In this document: in pieces, positions 13,761 to 27,983 of the stretch | Position numbering within the stretch: the stretch's first letter is position 1 | Layout of the letters: every line of letters starts with the position of its first letter | Assembly (NCBI RefSeq): GCF_051401765.1 | Contig: NW_027480571.1 | Location: forward strand, 186,001-250,000 | Direction: 5' to 3' | Length of the DNA: 64,000 nt | DNA from: Calliopsis andreniformis | Taxonomy: Eukaryota; Arthropoda; Insecta; Hymenoptera; Andrenidae | Notes under the pieces: model-generated | Databases searched by the model: none | What the model saw: only the letters and a program-made list of their open reading frames with translations | What the model was told of the DNA's origin: nothing | Made by a program: the position numbers and the translations under genes

Positions 13761-15561
13761 TCCTCATTCTTCAATCCTCAATACCCAATCCTCAATCTTC
13801 AATCCTCAATCCTCAATCCTCAATTCTCAATCCTCATTCCTCAGTCCTCAGTCCTCAGTCCTCAAACCTCAATCCTCAACCCTCAGCTCTCATCCTCAAT
13901 CATCAATCCTCGATCCTCAATCCTCAATAGAATATCATCAATTCACAGTTTTCAATACTCAATACTCAATCTGCAATCTTCAAATCTCTATTCACAAACA
14001 TCAATTCTCATCACTCAACACTCAACACTCCGTCCCCAATCCTCAATCTTCGTTCCTCAATCCTCAATACTCAACCCTCAATCCTCAACCCTCCATTTTC
14101 AAACCTCAATAGTCAATCTTCCATCCTCAATCCTCAATCCTCTATCCTCAATCCTCAATCGTCAGACTTCAATCCTCAATACTCAATCTTCAATACTGAA
14201 TCCTCAATCCTCAATCCTCAATCCTCATTCTTCAATCCTGAATACCCAATCCTCAATCTTCAATCCTCAATCCTCAATCCTCAATCCTCAATCCTCATTC
14301 TTCAATCATCAATACCCAATCCTCAATCTTCAATCCTCAATCATCAATCCTCAATTCTCAATCCTCAATCCTCAATCCACAGACCTCAAACATCAATACT
14401 CAACCCTCAGTCCTCGTAATCAATCCACAACCCTCAATCCTCAACCCTCAATCTTCAATTCTCAATCCTCAGTCCACAATACTCAATCATCAATCCTCAG
14501 TCCTCAAACCTCAATCCTGAATCCTCAACCCTGAATCCTCAGTCTTCAGCCCTCAGTTCTCAACAATCAGTTATCAATCCTCAATCCTCAATAGAATATC
14601 ATCAATTCACAGTTTTCAATTCTCAATGCTCAATCTGCAATCTTCAAACCTCTATCCACAGTCATCAATTCTCATCACTCAACCCTCAACACTCAGTCCC
14701 CAATCCTCAATCTTCAATCCTCAATCCTCAATCCTCAACCCTCAATTCTCAATCCTCAATTTTCAATCCTCAATAATCAATCTTCAATCCTCAATCCTCA
14801 ATCCTCAATTCTCAATCCTCAATCGTCAGTCTTCAATCCTCAATGCTCAATCTTCAATACTGAATACTCAATCCTCAATCCTCAATCCTCAATCCTCATT
14901 CTTCAATCCTCAATACCCAATCCTCAATCTTCAATCCTCAATCCTCAATCCTCAATTCTCAATTCTCAATCCTCAGTCCTCAGTCCTCAAACCTCAATCC
15001 TCAACCCTCAGCCCTCATCCTCAATCATCAATCCTCAATCCTCAATCCTCAATAGAATATCATCAATTCACAGTTTTCAATACTCAATACTCAACATGCA
15101 ATCTTCAAATCTCTATTCACAAACATCAATTCTCATCACTCAACCCTCAACACTCCGTCCCCAATCCACAATCTTCATTCCTCAACTCTCAATACTCAAT
15201 CCTCAACCCTCAATCCGCAACGTTCAATCCTCAATACCCTATCCTCAGTCTTCCATCCTCAATCCTCAATCCTCAATCCTCAATCCTCAATCCTCAATCC
15301 TCAGTCCTCAAACCTCAATCCTGAATCCTCAATCCTGAATCCTCAATCTTCAGACCTGGGTCCTCAACAATCAGTTGTCAATCCTCAATCCTCAATAGAA
15401 TGTCCTCAATTCACAGTTTTCAATACTCAATACTCAACCTGCAATCTTCAGATCTCTATCCACAAACATCAATTCTCATCACTCAACCCGCAATGCTCAG
15501 TCCCCAATCCTCAATCTTCAATCCTCAATCCTCAATCCTCAATCCTCAATCCTCAATCTTA
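13613..15561 (+). repeat. 1,949-bp tandem unit, copy 1
   Basis: Every position matches at +1,949: landmarks 13928, 14592, 15053 and 15396 recur at 15877, 16541, 17002 and 17345. The left edge is sharp by eye near 13612, where CTCAAACTTCAATCC gives way to shared sequence. The length is 279 heptamers minus 4 bases, which equals the slips counted inside. Confidence 0.88.
15347..15493 (+). repeat. Landmark subtype C
   Basis: TAGAATGTCC at 15396 and AGATCT at 15450. It lies in the first copy of the 1,949-bp tandem. A private change turns the usual CAACCCTCAATGC into CAACCCGCAATGC. Confidence 0.88.
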
Positions 15562-17510
15562 ATCTTCAATCCTCAATACTCAATCTTCAATCCTCAATCC
15601 TCAGTCCTCAATCCTCAAACCTCATTCTTCAATCCTCAATACCCAATCCTCAATCTTCAATCCTCAATCCTCAATCCTCAATTCTCAATCCTCAATCCTC
15701 AATCCTCAATCCTCATTCTTCAATCCTCAATACCCAATCCTCAATCTTCAATCCTCAATCCTCAATCCTCAATTCTCAATCCTCATTCCTCAGTCCTCAG
15801 TCCTCAGTCCTCAAACCTCAATCCTCAACCCTCAGCTCTCATCCTCAATCATCAATCCTCGATCCTCAATCCTCAATAGAATATCATCAATTCACAGTTT
15901 TCAATACTCAATACTCAATCTGCAATCTTCAAATCTCTATTCACAAACATCAATTCTCATCACTCAACACTCAACACTCCGTCCCCAATCCTCAATCTTC
16001 GTTCCTCAATCCTCAATACTCAACCCTCAATCCTCAACCCTCCATTTTCAAACCTCAATAGTCAATCTTCCATCCTCAATCCTCAATCCTCTATCCTCAA
16101 TCCTCAATCGTCAGACTTCAATCCTCAATACTCAATCTTCAATACTGAATCCTCAATCCTCAATCCTCAATCCTCATTCTTCAATCCTGAATACCCAATC
16201 CTCAATCTTCAATCCTCAATCCTCAATCCTCAATCCTCAATCCTCATTCTTCAATCATCAATACCCAATCCTCAATCTTCAATCCTCAATCATCAATCCT
16301 CAATTCTCAATCCTCAATCCTCAATCCACAGACCTCAAACATCAATACTCAACCCTCAGTCCTCGTAATCAATCCACAACCCTCAATCCTCAACCCTCAA
16401 TCTTCAATTCTCAATCCTCAGTCCACAATACTCAATCATCAATCCTCAGTCCTCAAACCTCAATCCTGAATCCTCAACCCTGAATCCTCAGTCTTCAGCC
16501 CTCAGTTCTCAACAATCAGTTATCAATCCTCAATCCTCAATAGAATATCATCAATTCACAGTTTTCAATACTCAATGCTTAATCTGCAATCTTCAAACCT
16601 CTATCCACAGTCATCAATTCTCATCACTCAACCCTCAACACTCAGTCCCCAATCCTCAATCTTCAATCCTCAATCCTCAATCCTCAACCCTCAATTCTCA
16701 ATCCTCAATTTTCAATCCTCAATAATCAATCTTCAATCCTCAATCCTCAATCCTCAATTCTCAATCCTCAATCGTCAGTCTTCAATCCTCAATGCTCAAT
16801 CTTCAATACTGAATACTCAATCCTCAATCCTCAATCCTCAATCCTCATTCTTCAATCCTCAATACCCAATCCTCAATCTTCAATCCTCAATCCTCAATCC
16901 TCAATTCTCAATTCTCAATCCTCAGTCCTCAGTCCTCAAACCTCAATCCTCAACCCTCAGCCCTCATCCTCAATCATCAATCCTCAATCCTCAATCCTCA
17001 ATAGAATATCATCAATTCACAGTTTTCAATACTCAATACTCAACATGCAATCTTCAAATCTCTATTCACAAACATCAATTCTCATCACTCAACCCTCAAC
17101 ACTCCGTCCCCAATCCACAATCTTCATTCCTCAACCCTCAATACTCAATCCTCAACCCTCAATCCGCAACGTTCAATCCTCAATACCCTATCCTCAGTCT
17201 TCCATCCTCAATCCTCAATCCTCAATCCTCAATCCTCAATCCTCAATCCTCAGTCCTCAAACCTCAATCCTGAATCCTCAATCCTGAATCCTCAATCTTC
17301 AGACCTGGGTCCTCAACAATCAGTTGTCAATCCTCAATCCTCAATAGAATGTCCTCAATTCACAGTTTTCAATACTCAATACTCAACCTGCAATCTTCAG
17401 ATCTCTATCCACAAACATCAATTCTCATCACTCAACCCTCAATGCTCAGTCCCCAATCCTCAATCTTCAATCCTCAATCCTCAATCCTCAATCCTCAATC
17501 CTCAATCTTA
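15562..17510 (+). repeat. 1,949-bp tandem unit, copy 2
   Basis: Head-to-tail neighbour of 13613-15561 with few differences, for example TCAATGCTTAATC near 16573 in place of TCAATGCTCAATC. Its later part also matches 42.5-44.7 kb at offset 26,932. Confidence 0.88.
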
Positions 17511-17747
17511 ATCTTCAATCCTCAATACTCAATCTTCAATCCTCAATCCTCAATCCTCAATCCTCAATCCTCAATCCTCAATTCTCAATCCTCAATCCTC
17601 AGTCCTCAGTCCTCAAACCACAATGCCCAACCCTCAGCCATCATCCTCAATCCTCAATCCACAATCCTCAGCCCTCCGTCCTCAAACCTCAATCCTCAGC
17701 TCTCAGACCTCATCCTCGATCCTCAATCCTCAACCCTCAATCCTCAA
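15569..17747 (+). repeat. 2.2-kb block recurring at 42.50-44.68 kb
   Basis: Landmarks 15877, 16541, 17002 and 17345 recur at 42809, 43473, 43934 and 44277, all at offset 26,932. The left edge is where CTTCAATCC at 15566 meets CTTCCATCC at 42498. The right edge is at 17748 against 44680. Confidence 0.85.
17296..17442 (+). repeat. Landmark subtype C
   Basis: TAGAATGTCC at 17345 and AGATCT at 17399. It lies in the second copy of the 1,949-bp tandem. Confidence 0.88.
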
Positions 17748-20700
17748 CCCTCAACCTTTAGTTCTCAATCCTCAGTCCACAATACTCAATCATCAGTCCT
17801 CAGTCCTCAAACCTCAATCCTGAATCCTCAATCCTGAATCCTCAGTCTTCAGCCCTCAGTCCTCAACAATCAGTTATCAATCCTCAATCCTCAATAGAAT
17901 ATCATCAATTCACAGTTTTCAATACTCAATGCTCAATCTGCAATCTTCAAATCTCTATCCACAGTCATCAATTCTCATCACTCAACCCTCAACACTCAGT
18001 CCCCAATCCTCAATCTTCAATCCTCAATCCTCAATCCTCAACCCTCAATTCTCAATCCTCAATTTTCAATCCTCAATAATCAATCTTCAATCCTCAATCC
18101 TCAATCCTCAATTCTCAATCCTCAATCGTCAGTCTTCAATCCTCAATACTCAATCTTCAATACTGAATACTCAATCCTCAATCCTCAATCCTCAATCCTC
18201 ATTCTTCAATCCTCAATACCCAATCCTCAATCTTCAATCCTCAATCCTCAATCCTCAATTCTCAATTCTCAATCCTCAGTCCTCAGTCCTCAAACCTCAA
18301 TCCTCAACCCTCAGCCCTCATCCTCAATCATCAATCCTCAATCCTCAATCCTCAATCCTCAGCCCTCCGTCCTCAAACCTCAATCCTCAGCTCTCAGACC
18401 TCATCCTCGATCCTCAATCCTCAACCCTCAATCCTCAATCCTCAATCCTCAATTGTCAATCTTCCATCCTCAATACTCAATCTTCAATCCTCAATCCTCA
18501 ATCCTCATTCTTGAATCCTCAATACCCTAACCTCAATCTTCAATCCTCAATCCTCAATCCTCAATCCTCAATCCTCAATAGTCAATCCTCAATCTTCAAC
18601 CCTCAGAGCCAAAGACTCAATCTTGAGTACTCAATCCTCAATCCTCAAACTTCAATCCTCAATACTCAATCTTCAATCCTCAATCCTCAGTCCTGAATCC
18701 TCAATCCTCATTCTTCAATCCTCAATACCCAATACTCAATCTTCAATCCTCAATCCTCAATCCTCAATTCTCAATCCTCAATCTTCAATCCTCAATCCTC
18801 AATCCTCAATTCTCAGTCCTCAATCCTCAATCCTCAGACTTCAAACATCAATACTCAACCCTCAGTCCTCGTCCTCAATCCACAACCCTCAATCCTCAAT
18901 CCTCAATCTTCAATCATTAATATTCAATCTTCAATCCACAATCCTCAATCCTCAATCCTCAATACTCAATCCTCAATCCTCAATCCTCAATCGTCAGTCC
19001 TCAAACCTCAATCCTGAATCCTCAATCCTGAATCCTCAATCTTCAGCCCTGAGTCCTCAACAATCAGTTGTCAATCCCCAATCCTCAATAGAACGTCCTC
19101 AATTCACAGTTTTCAATACTCAATACTCAATCTGCAATCTTCAGATTTGTATACACAAACATCAATTCTCATCACTCAACCCTCAATACTCAGTCCACAA
19201 TCCTCAATCTTCAATCGTCAATCCTCAATCCTCAGTCCTCAATCCTCAATCCTCAATCGTCAATCTTCCATCCTCAATACTCAATCTTCAATCCTCAATC
19301 CTCATTCCTCAATCCTCAATCCTCAATCTTCAATCCTCAATACTCAATCTTCATCCTCAATCCTCTATCCTCAACCCTCAATCCTCAATCCTCAATCCTC
19401 AATCGTCAATCTTCCATCCTCAATACTCAATCTTCAATACTCAATCCTCAATCCTCAACCCTCAACCCTCAATCCTCATTCTTCAATCCTCAATACCCAA
19501 TCCTCAATCTTCAATCCTCAATCCTCAATCCTCAATCCTCAATCCTCAATAGTCAATCCTCAATCTTCAACTCTCAGTGCCAAATCCTCAGTCTTGAATA
19601 CTCAATCCTCAATCCTCAAACTTCAATCCTCAATACTCAATCTTCAATCCTCAATCCTCAATCCTCAATCCTCATTCTTCAATCATCAATACCCAATCCT
19701 CAATCTTCAATCCTCAATCCTCATTCCTCAATTCTCAATCCTCAATCCTCAATCCTCAAACCTCAAACATCAATACTCAACCCTCAGTCCTCGTCCTCTA
19801 TCCACAACCCTCAATCCTCAGCCCTCAATCTTCAATTCTCAATCCTCAATCCACAATCCTCAATCATCAATCCTCAGTCCTCAAACCTCAATCCTGAATC
19901 CTCAATCCTGAATCCTCAGTCTTCAGCCCTCAGTCCTCAACAATCAGTTATCAATCCTCAATCCTGAATAGAATATCATCAATACACAGTTTTCAATACT
20001 CAATACTCAATCTGCAATCTTCAGATTTCCATACACAAACATCAATTCTCATCACTCAACCCTCAATGCTCAGTCCCCAATCCTCAATCTTCAATCCTCA
20101 ATCCTCAATCCTCAATCCTCAATCCTCAATCTTAATCTTCAATCCTCAATACTCAATCTTCAATCCTCAATCCTCAATCCTCAATCCTCAATCCTCAATC
20201 CTCAATTGTCAACCCTCAATCCTCAGTCCTCAGTCCTCAAACCACAATCCCCAACCCTCAGCCATCATCCTCAATCCTCAATCCTCAATCCTCAGCCCTC
20301 CGTCCTCAAACCTCAATCCTCAGCTCTCAGACCTCATCCTCGATCCTCAATCCTCAACACTCAATCCTCAATCCTCAATCCTCAATTGTCAATCTTCCAT
20401 CCTCAATACTCAATCTTCAATCCTCAATCCTCAATCCTCAATCCTCAATCCTCATTCTTCAATCCTCAATACCCTATCCTCAACCTTCAATTCTCAATCC
20501 TCAATCCTCAATCCTCAATCCTCAATAGTCAACCCTCAATCCTCAACCCTCAGTGCCAAAGACTCAATCTTGAATACTCAATCCTCAATCCTCAAACTTC
20601 AATCCTCAATACTCAATCTTCAATCCTCAATCCTCAGTCCTCAATCCTCAATCCTCATTCTTCAATCCTCAATACCCAATACTCAATCTTCAATCCTCAA

Positions 20701-23700
20701 TCCTCAATCCTCAATTCTCAATCCTCAATCTTCAATCCTCAATCCTCAATCCTCAATTCTCAATCCTCAATCCTCAATCCTCAGACTTCAAACATCAATA
20801 CTCAACCCTCAGTCCTCGTCCTCAATCCACAACCCTCAATCCTCAATCCTCAATCTTCAATCATTAATATTCAATCTTCAATCCACAATCCTCAATCCTC
20901 AATCTTCAATCATTAATATTCAATCTTCAATCCACAATCCTCAATCCTCAATCCTCAATACTCAATCCTCAATCCTCAATCCTCAATCCTCAGTCCTCAA
21001 ACCTTAATCCTGAATCCTCAATCCTGAATCCTCTATCTTCAGCCCTGAGTCCTCAACAATCAGTTGTCAATCCTCAATCCTCAATAGAACGTCCTCAATT
21101 CACAGTTTTCAATACTCAATACTCAATCTGCAATCTTCAGATTTCTATACACAAACATCAATTCTCATCACACAACCCTCAATACTCAGTCCACAATCCT
21201 CAATCTTCAATCGTCAATCCTCAATCCTCAGTCCTCAATCCTCAATCCTCAATCGTCAATCTTCCATCCTCAATACTCAATCTTCAATCCTCAATCCTCA
21301 TTCCTCAATCCTCAATCCTCAATCTTCAATCCTCAATACTCAATCTTCAATCCTCAATCCTCTATCCTCAACCCTCAATCCTCAATCCTCAATCCTCAAT
21401 CGTCAATCTTCCATCCTCAATACTCAATCTTCAATCCTCAATCCTCAATCCTCAACCCTCAACCCTCAATCCTCATTCTTCAATCCTCAATACCCAATCC
21501 TCAATCTTCAATCCTCAATCCTCAATCCTCAATCCTCAATCCTCAATAGTCAATCCTCAATCTTCAACTCTCAGTGCCAAATCCTCTGTCTTGAATACTC
21601 AATCCTCAATCCTCAAACTTCAATCCTCAATACTCAATCTTCAATCCTCAATCCTCAATCCTCAATCCTCAATCCTCATTCTTCAATCATCAATACCCAA
21701 TCCTCAATCTTCAATCCTCAATCCTCAATCCTCAATTCTCAATCCTCAATCCTCAATCCTCAAACCTCAAACATCAATACTCAACCCTCAGTCCTCGTCC
21801 TCATTCCACAACCCTCAATCCTCAACCCTCAATCTTCAATTCTCAATCCTCAATCCACAATCCTCAATCATCAATCCTCAGTCCTCAAACCTCAATCCTG
21901 AATCCTCAATCCTGAATCCTCAGTCTTCAGCCCTCAGTCCTCAACAATCAATTATCAATCCTCAATCCTGAATAGAATATCATCAATACACAGTTTTCAA
22001 TACTCAATACTCAATCTGCAATCTTCAGATTTCTATACACAAGCATCAATTCTCATCACTCAACCCTCAATACTCAGTCCACAATCCTCAATCTTCAATC
22101 GTCAATCCTCAATCCTCAGTCCTCAATCCTCAATCCTCATTCTTCAATCCTCAATACCGAATCCTCAATCTTCAATCCTCAATCCTCAATCCTCAATTCT
22201 CAATCCTCAACCCTCAATCCTCAATCTTAATCTTCAATCCTCAATACTCAATCTTCAACCCTCAATCCTCAATCCTCAATCCTCAACACTCAATCCTCAA
22301 TCTTCAATCCTCAATACTCAATCTTCAATACCCAATCCTCAATCCTCAATCCTCAGTCCTCAATCCTCAATCCTCAATCGTCAATCTTCCATCCTCAATA
22401 CTCAATCTTCAATCCTCAATCCTCATTCCTCAATCCTCAATCCTCAATCTTCAATCCTCAATACTCAATCTTCAATCCTCAATCCACTATCCTCAACCCT
22501 CAATCCTCAATCCTCAATCCTCAATCGTCAATCTTCCATCCTCAATACTCAATCTTCAATCCTCAATCCTCAATCCTCAACCCTCAAACCTCAATCCTCA
22601 TTCTTCAATCCTCAATACCCAATCCTCAATCTTCAATCCTCAATCCTCAATCCTCAATCCTCAATCCTCAATCCTCAATAGTCAATCCTCAATCTTCAAC
22701 TCTCAGTGCCAAATCCTCAGTCTTGAATACTCAATCCTCAATCCTCAAACTTCAATCCTCAATACTCAATCTTCAATCCTCAATCCTCAATCCTCAATCC
22801 TCAATCCTCATTCTTCAATCATCAATACCCAATCCTCAATCTTCAATCCTCAATCCTCAATCCTCAATTCTCAACCCTCAATCCTCAATCCTCAAACCTC
22901 AAACATCAATACTCAACCCTCATTCCTCGTCTTCATTCCACAACCCTCAATCCTCAACCCTCAATCTTCAATTCTCAATCCTCAATCCACAATCCTCAAT
23001 CATCAATCCTCAGTCCTCAAACCTCAATCCTGAATCCTCAATCCTGAATCCTCAGTCTTCAGCCCTCAGTCCTCAACAATCAGTTATCAATCCTCAATCC
23101 TGAATAGAATATCATCAATACACAGTTTTCAATACTCAATACTCAATCTGCAATCTTCAGATTTCTATACACAAGCATCAATTCTCATCACTCAACCCTC
23201 AATACTCAGTCCACAATCCTCAATCTTCAATCGTCAATCCTCAATCCTCAGTCCTCAATCCTCAATCCTCATTCTTCAATCCTCAATACCGAATCCTCAA
23301 TCTTCAATCCTCAATCCTCAATCCTCAATTCTCAATCCTCAACCCTCAATCCTCAATCTTAATCTTCAATCCTCAATACTCAATCTTCAACCCTCAATCC
23401 TCAATCCTCAATCCTCAACACTCAATCCTCAATCTTCAATCCTCAATACTCAATCTTCAATACCCAATCCTCAATCCTCAATCCTCAGTCCTCAATCCTC
23501 AATCCTCAATCGTCAATCTTCCATCCTCAATACTCAATCTTCAATCCTCAATCCTCAATCCTCAATCCTCAATCCTCACTCTTCAATCCTCAATACCCTA
23601 TCCTCAATCTTCAATCCTCAATCCTCATTCTTCAATCCTCAATACCCTATCCTCAATCTTCAATCCTCAATCCTCAATCCTCAATCCTCAATCCTCAATA

Positions 23701-24742
23701 GTCAATCCTCAATCTTCAACCCTCAGTGCCAAAGACTCAATCTTGAATACTCAATCCTCAATCCTCAAACTTCAATCCTCAATACTCAATCTTCAATCCT
23801 CAATCCTCAGTCCTCAATCCTCAATCCTCATTCTTCAATCCTCAATACCCAATCCTCAATCCTCAATCTTCAATCCTCAATCCTCAATCCTCAATCCTCA
23901 ATCCTCAATCCTCAATAGTCAATCCTCAATCTTCAACTCTCAGTGCCAAATCCTCAGTCTTGAATACTCAATCCTCAATCCTCAAACTTCAATCCTCAAT
24001 ACTCAATCTTCAATCCTCAATCCTCAATCCTCAATCCCCAATCCTCATTCTTCAATCATCAATACCCAATCCTCAATCTTCAATCCTCAATCCTCAATCC
24101 TCAATTCTCAATCCTCAATCCTCAATCCTCAAACCTCAAACATCAATACTCAACCCTCAGTCCTCGTCCTCAATCCACAACCCTCAATCCTCAACCCTCA
24201 ATCTTCAATTCTCAATCCTCAATCCACAATCCTCAATCATCAATCCTCAGTCCTCAAACCTCAATCCTGAATCCTCAATCCTGAATCCTCAGTCTTCAGC
24301 CCTCAGTCCTCAACAATCAGTTATCAATTCTCAATCCTGAATAGAATATCATCAATACACAGTTTTCAATACTCAATACTCAATCTGCAATCTTCAAATC
24401 TCTATCCACAGTCATCAATTCTCATCACTCAACCCTCTAACACTCAGTCTCCAATCCTCAATCTTCAATCCTCAATCCTCAATCCTCAACACTCAATCCT
24501 CAATCCTCAATTTTCAATCCTCAATAATCAATCTTCAATCCTCAATCCTCAATCCTCAATTCTCAATCCGCAATCGTCAGTCTTCAATCCTCAATACTCA
24601 ATCTTCAATCCTGAATCCTCAATCCTCAATCCTCAATCCTCATTCTTCAATCCTCAATACCCAATCCTCAATCTTCAATCCTCAATCCTCAATCCTCAAT
24701 TTTCAATCCTCAATACTCAATCTTCAAACCTCAATCCTCAAT
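17748..24742 (+). repeat. 7.0-kb block recurring at 35.46-42.45 kb
   Basis: Landmark spacings 1194, 880, 1116, 888, 1132 and 1237 repeat exactly from 35606, all at offset 17,711. Shared derived marks include a one-base deletion (TCTTCATCC) near 19352, T at 21005, A at 21172 and A at 21951. It diverges abruptly after 24742. Confidence 0.9.
21973..23104 (+). repeat. 1,132-bp higher-order unit
   Basis: Landmark-to-landmark unit of 162 heptamers minus two slip bases (TCTTAA near 22226 and TCCTCG near 22925). The next unit starts at 23105 and is complete only as far as about 23550. The same unit is found at 39684-40815, 55929-57060 and 62763-63894. Confidence 0.85.
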
Positions 24743-27450
24743 CTTCAATCCTCAATCCTCATTCTTGAATCCTCAATACCCTAACCTCAATCTTCAATCC
24801 TCAATCCTCAATCCTCAATCCTCAATCCTCAATAGTCAATACTCAATCTTCAACCCTCAGAGCCAAAGACTCAATCTTGAGTACTCAATCCTCAATCCTC
24901 AAACTTCAGTCCTCAATACTCAATCTTCAATCCTCAATCCTCAGTCCTGAATCCTCAATCCTCATTCTTCAATCCTCAATACCCAATACTCAATCTTCAA
25001 TCCTCAATCCTCAATCCTCAATTCTCAATCCTCAATCTTCAATCCTCAATCCTCAATCCTCAATTCTCAGTCCTCAATCCTCAATCCTCAGACTTCAAAC
25101 ATCAATACTCAACCCTCAGTCCTCGTCCTCAATCCACAACCCTCAATCCTCAATCCTCAATCTTCAATCATTAATATTCAATCTTCAATCCACAATCCTC
25201 AATCCTCAATCCTCAATACTCAATCCTCAATCCTCAATCCTCAATCGTCAGTCCTCAAACCTCAATCCTGAATCCTAAATCCTGAATCCTCAATCTTCAG
25301 CCCTGAGTCCTCAACAATCAGTTGTCAATCCCCAATCCTCAATAGAACGTCCTCAATTCACAGTTTTCAATACTCAATACTCAATCTGCAATCTTCAGAT
25401 TTGTATACACAAACATCAATTCTCATCACTCAACCCTCAATACTCAGTCCACAATCCTCAATCTTCAATCGTCAATCCTCAATCCTCAGTCCTCAATCCT
25501 CAATCCTCAATCGTCAATCTTCCATCCTCAATACTCAATCTTCAATCCTCAATCCTCATTCCTCAATCCTCAATCCTCAATCTTCAATCCTCAATACTCA
25601 ATCTTCAATCCTCAATCCTCTATCCTCAACCCTCAATCCTCAATCCTCAATCCTCAATCGTCAATCTTCCATCCTCAATACTCAATCTTCAATACTCAAT
25701 CCTCAATCCTCAACCCTCAACCCTCAATCCTCATTCTTCAATCCTCAATACCCAATCCTCAATCTTCAATCCTCAATCCTCAATCCTCAATCCTCAATCC
25801 TCAATAGTCAATCCACAATCTTCAACTCTCAGTGCCAAATCCTCAGTCTTGAATACTCAATCCTCAATCCTCAAACTTCAATCCTCAATACTCAATCTTC
25901 AATCCTCAATCCTCAATCCTCAATCCTCATTCTTCAATCATCAATACCCAATCCTCAATCTTCAATCCTCAATCCTCATTCCTCAATTCTCAATCCTCAA
26001 TCCTCAATCCTCAAACCTCAAACATCAATACTCAACCCTCAGTCCTCGTCCTCTATCCACAACCCTCAATCCTCAGCCCTCAATCTTCAATTCTCAATCC
26101 TCAATCCACAATCCTCAATCATCAATCCTCAGTCCTCAAACCTCAATCCTGAATCCTCAATCCTGAATCCTCAGTCTTCAGCCCTCAGTCCTCAACAATC
26201 AGTTATCAATCCTCAATCCTGAATAGAATATCATCAATACACAGTTTTCAATACTCAATACTCAATCTGCAATCTTCAGATTTCCATACACAAACATCAA
26301 TTCTCATCACTCAACCCTCAATGCTCAGTCCCCAATCCTCAATCTTCAATCCTCAATCCTCAATCCTCAATCCTCAATCCTCAATCTTAATCTTCAATCC
26401 TCAATACTCAATCTTCAATCCTCAATCCTCAATCCTCAATCCTCAATCCTCAATCCTCAATTCTCAACCCTCAATCCTCAGTCCTCAGTCCTCAAACCAC
26501 AATCCCCAACCCTCAGCCATCATCCTCAATCCTCAATCCTCAATCCTCAGCCCTCCGTCCTCAAACCTCAATCCTCAGCTCTCAGACCTCATCCTCGATC
26601 CTCAATCCTCAACACTCAATCCTCAATCCTCAATCCTCAATTGTCAATCTTCCATCCTCAATACTCAATCTTCAATCCTCAATCCTCAATCCTCAATCCT
26701 CAATCCTCATTCTTCAATCCTCAATACCCTATCCTCAACCTTCAATTCTCAATCCTCAATCCTCAATCCTCAATCCTCAATAGTCAACCCTCAATCCTCA
26801 ACCCTCAGTGCCAAAGACTCAATCTTGAATACTCAATCCTCAATCCTCAAACTTCAATCCTCAATACTCAATCTTCAATCCTCAATCCTCAGTCCTCAAT
26901 CCTCAATCCTCATTCTTCAATCCTCAATACCCAATACTCAATCTTCAATCCTCAATCCTCAATCCTCAATTCTCAATCCTCAATCTTCAATCCTCAATCC
27001 TCAATCCTCAATTCTCAATCCTCAGACCTCAAACATCAATACTCAACCCTCAGTCCTCGTCCTCAATCCACAACCCTCAATTCTCAACCCTCAATCTTCA
27101 ATTCTCAATCCTCAATCCACAATCCTCAATCATCAATCCTCAGTCCTCAAACCTCAATCCTGAATCCTCAATCCTGAATCCTCAGTCTTCAGCCCTCAGT
27201 CCTCAACAATCAGTTATCAATCATCAATCCAGTATAGAATATCATCAATACACAGTTTTCAATACTCAATCTGCAATCTTCAAATCTCTATCCACATTCA
27301 TCAATTCTCATCACTCAACCCTCTAACACTCAGTCTCCAATCCTCAATCTTCAACCCTCAGTCCTCAATCCTCAACACTCAATCCTCAATCCTCAATTTT
27401 CAATCCTCAATAATCAATCTTCAATCCTCAATCCTCAATCCTCAATTCTC
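24737..27450 (+). repeat. 2.7-kb block recurring at 31.99-34.70 kb
   Basis: It matches at offset 7,252, exactly 1,036 heptamers. Landmarks 25343, 26224 and 27235 recur at 32595, 33476 and 34487, including the rare AATCCAGTATAG context of 27235. It also matches 18.49-20.77 kb at offset 6,254 or 6,255 as far as about 27025. Confidence 0.87.
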
Positions 27451-27983
27451 AATCCTCAATCGTCAGTCTTCAATCCTCAATGCTCAATCTTCAATACTGA
27501 ATACTCAATCCTCAATCCTCAATCCTCAATCCTCATTCTTCAATCCTCAATACCCAATCCTCAATCTTCAATCCTCAATCCTCAATCCTCAATTCTCAAT
27601 TCTCAATCCTCAGTCCTCAGTCCTCAAACCTCAATCCTCAACCCTCAGCCCTCATCCTCAATCATCAATCCTCAATCCTCAATCCTCAATAGAATATCAT
27701 CAATTCACAGTTTTCAATACTCAATACTCAACATGCAATCTTCAAATCTCTATTCACAAACATCAATTCTCATCACTCAACCCTCAACACTCCGTCCCCA
27801 ATCCACAATCTTCATTCCTCAACCCTCAATACTCAATCCTCAACCCTCAATCCGCAACGTTCAATCCTCAATACCCTATCCTCAGTCTTCCATCCTCAAT
27901 CCTCAATCCTCAATCCTCAATCCTCAATCCTCAATCCTCAGTCCTCAAACCTCAATCCTGAATCCTCAATCCTGAATCCTCAA

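Noticed and set aside
18525..18530. Telomeric CCCTAA motif (also at 24779, 32031, 36236, 48275, 52480, 57979)
   Set aside because: It is a single occurrence per site formed by two adjacent variant heptamers (TACCCTA and ACCTCAA), copied with its module; no tandem telomere repeats are present.
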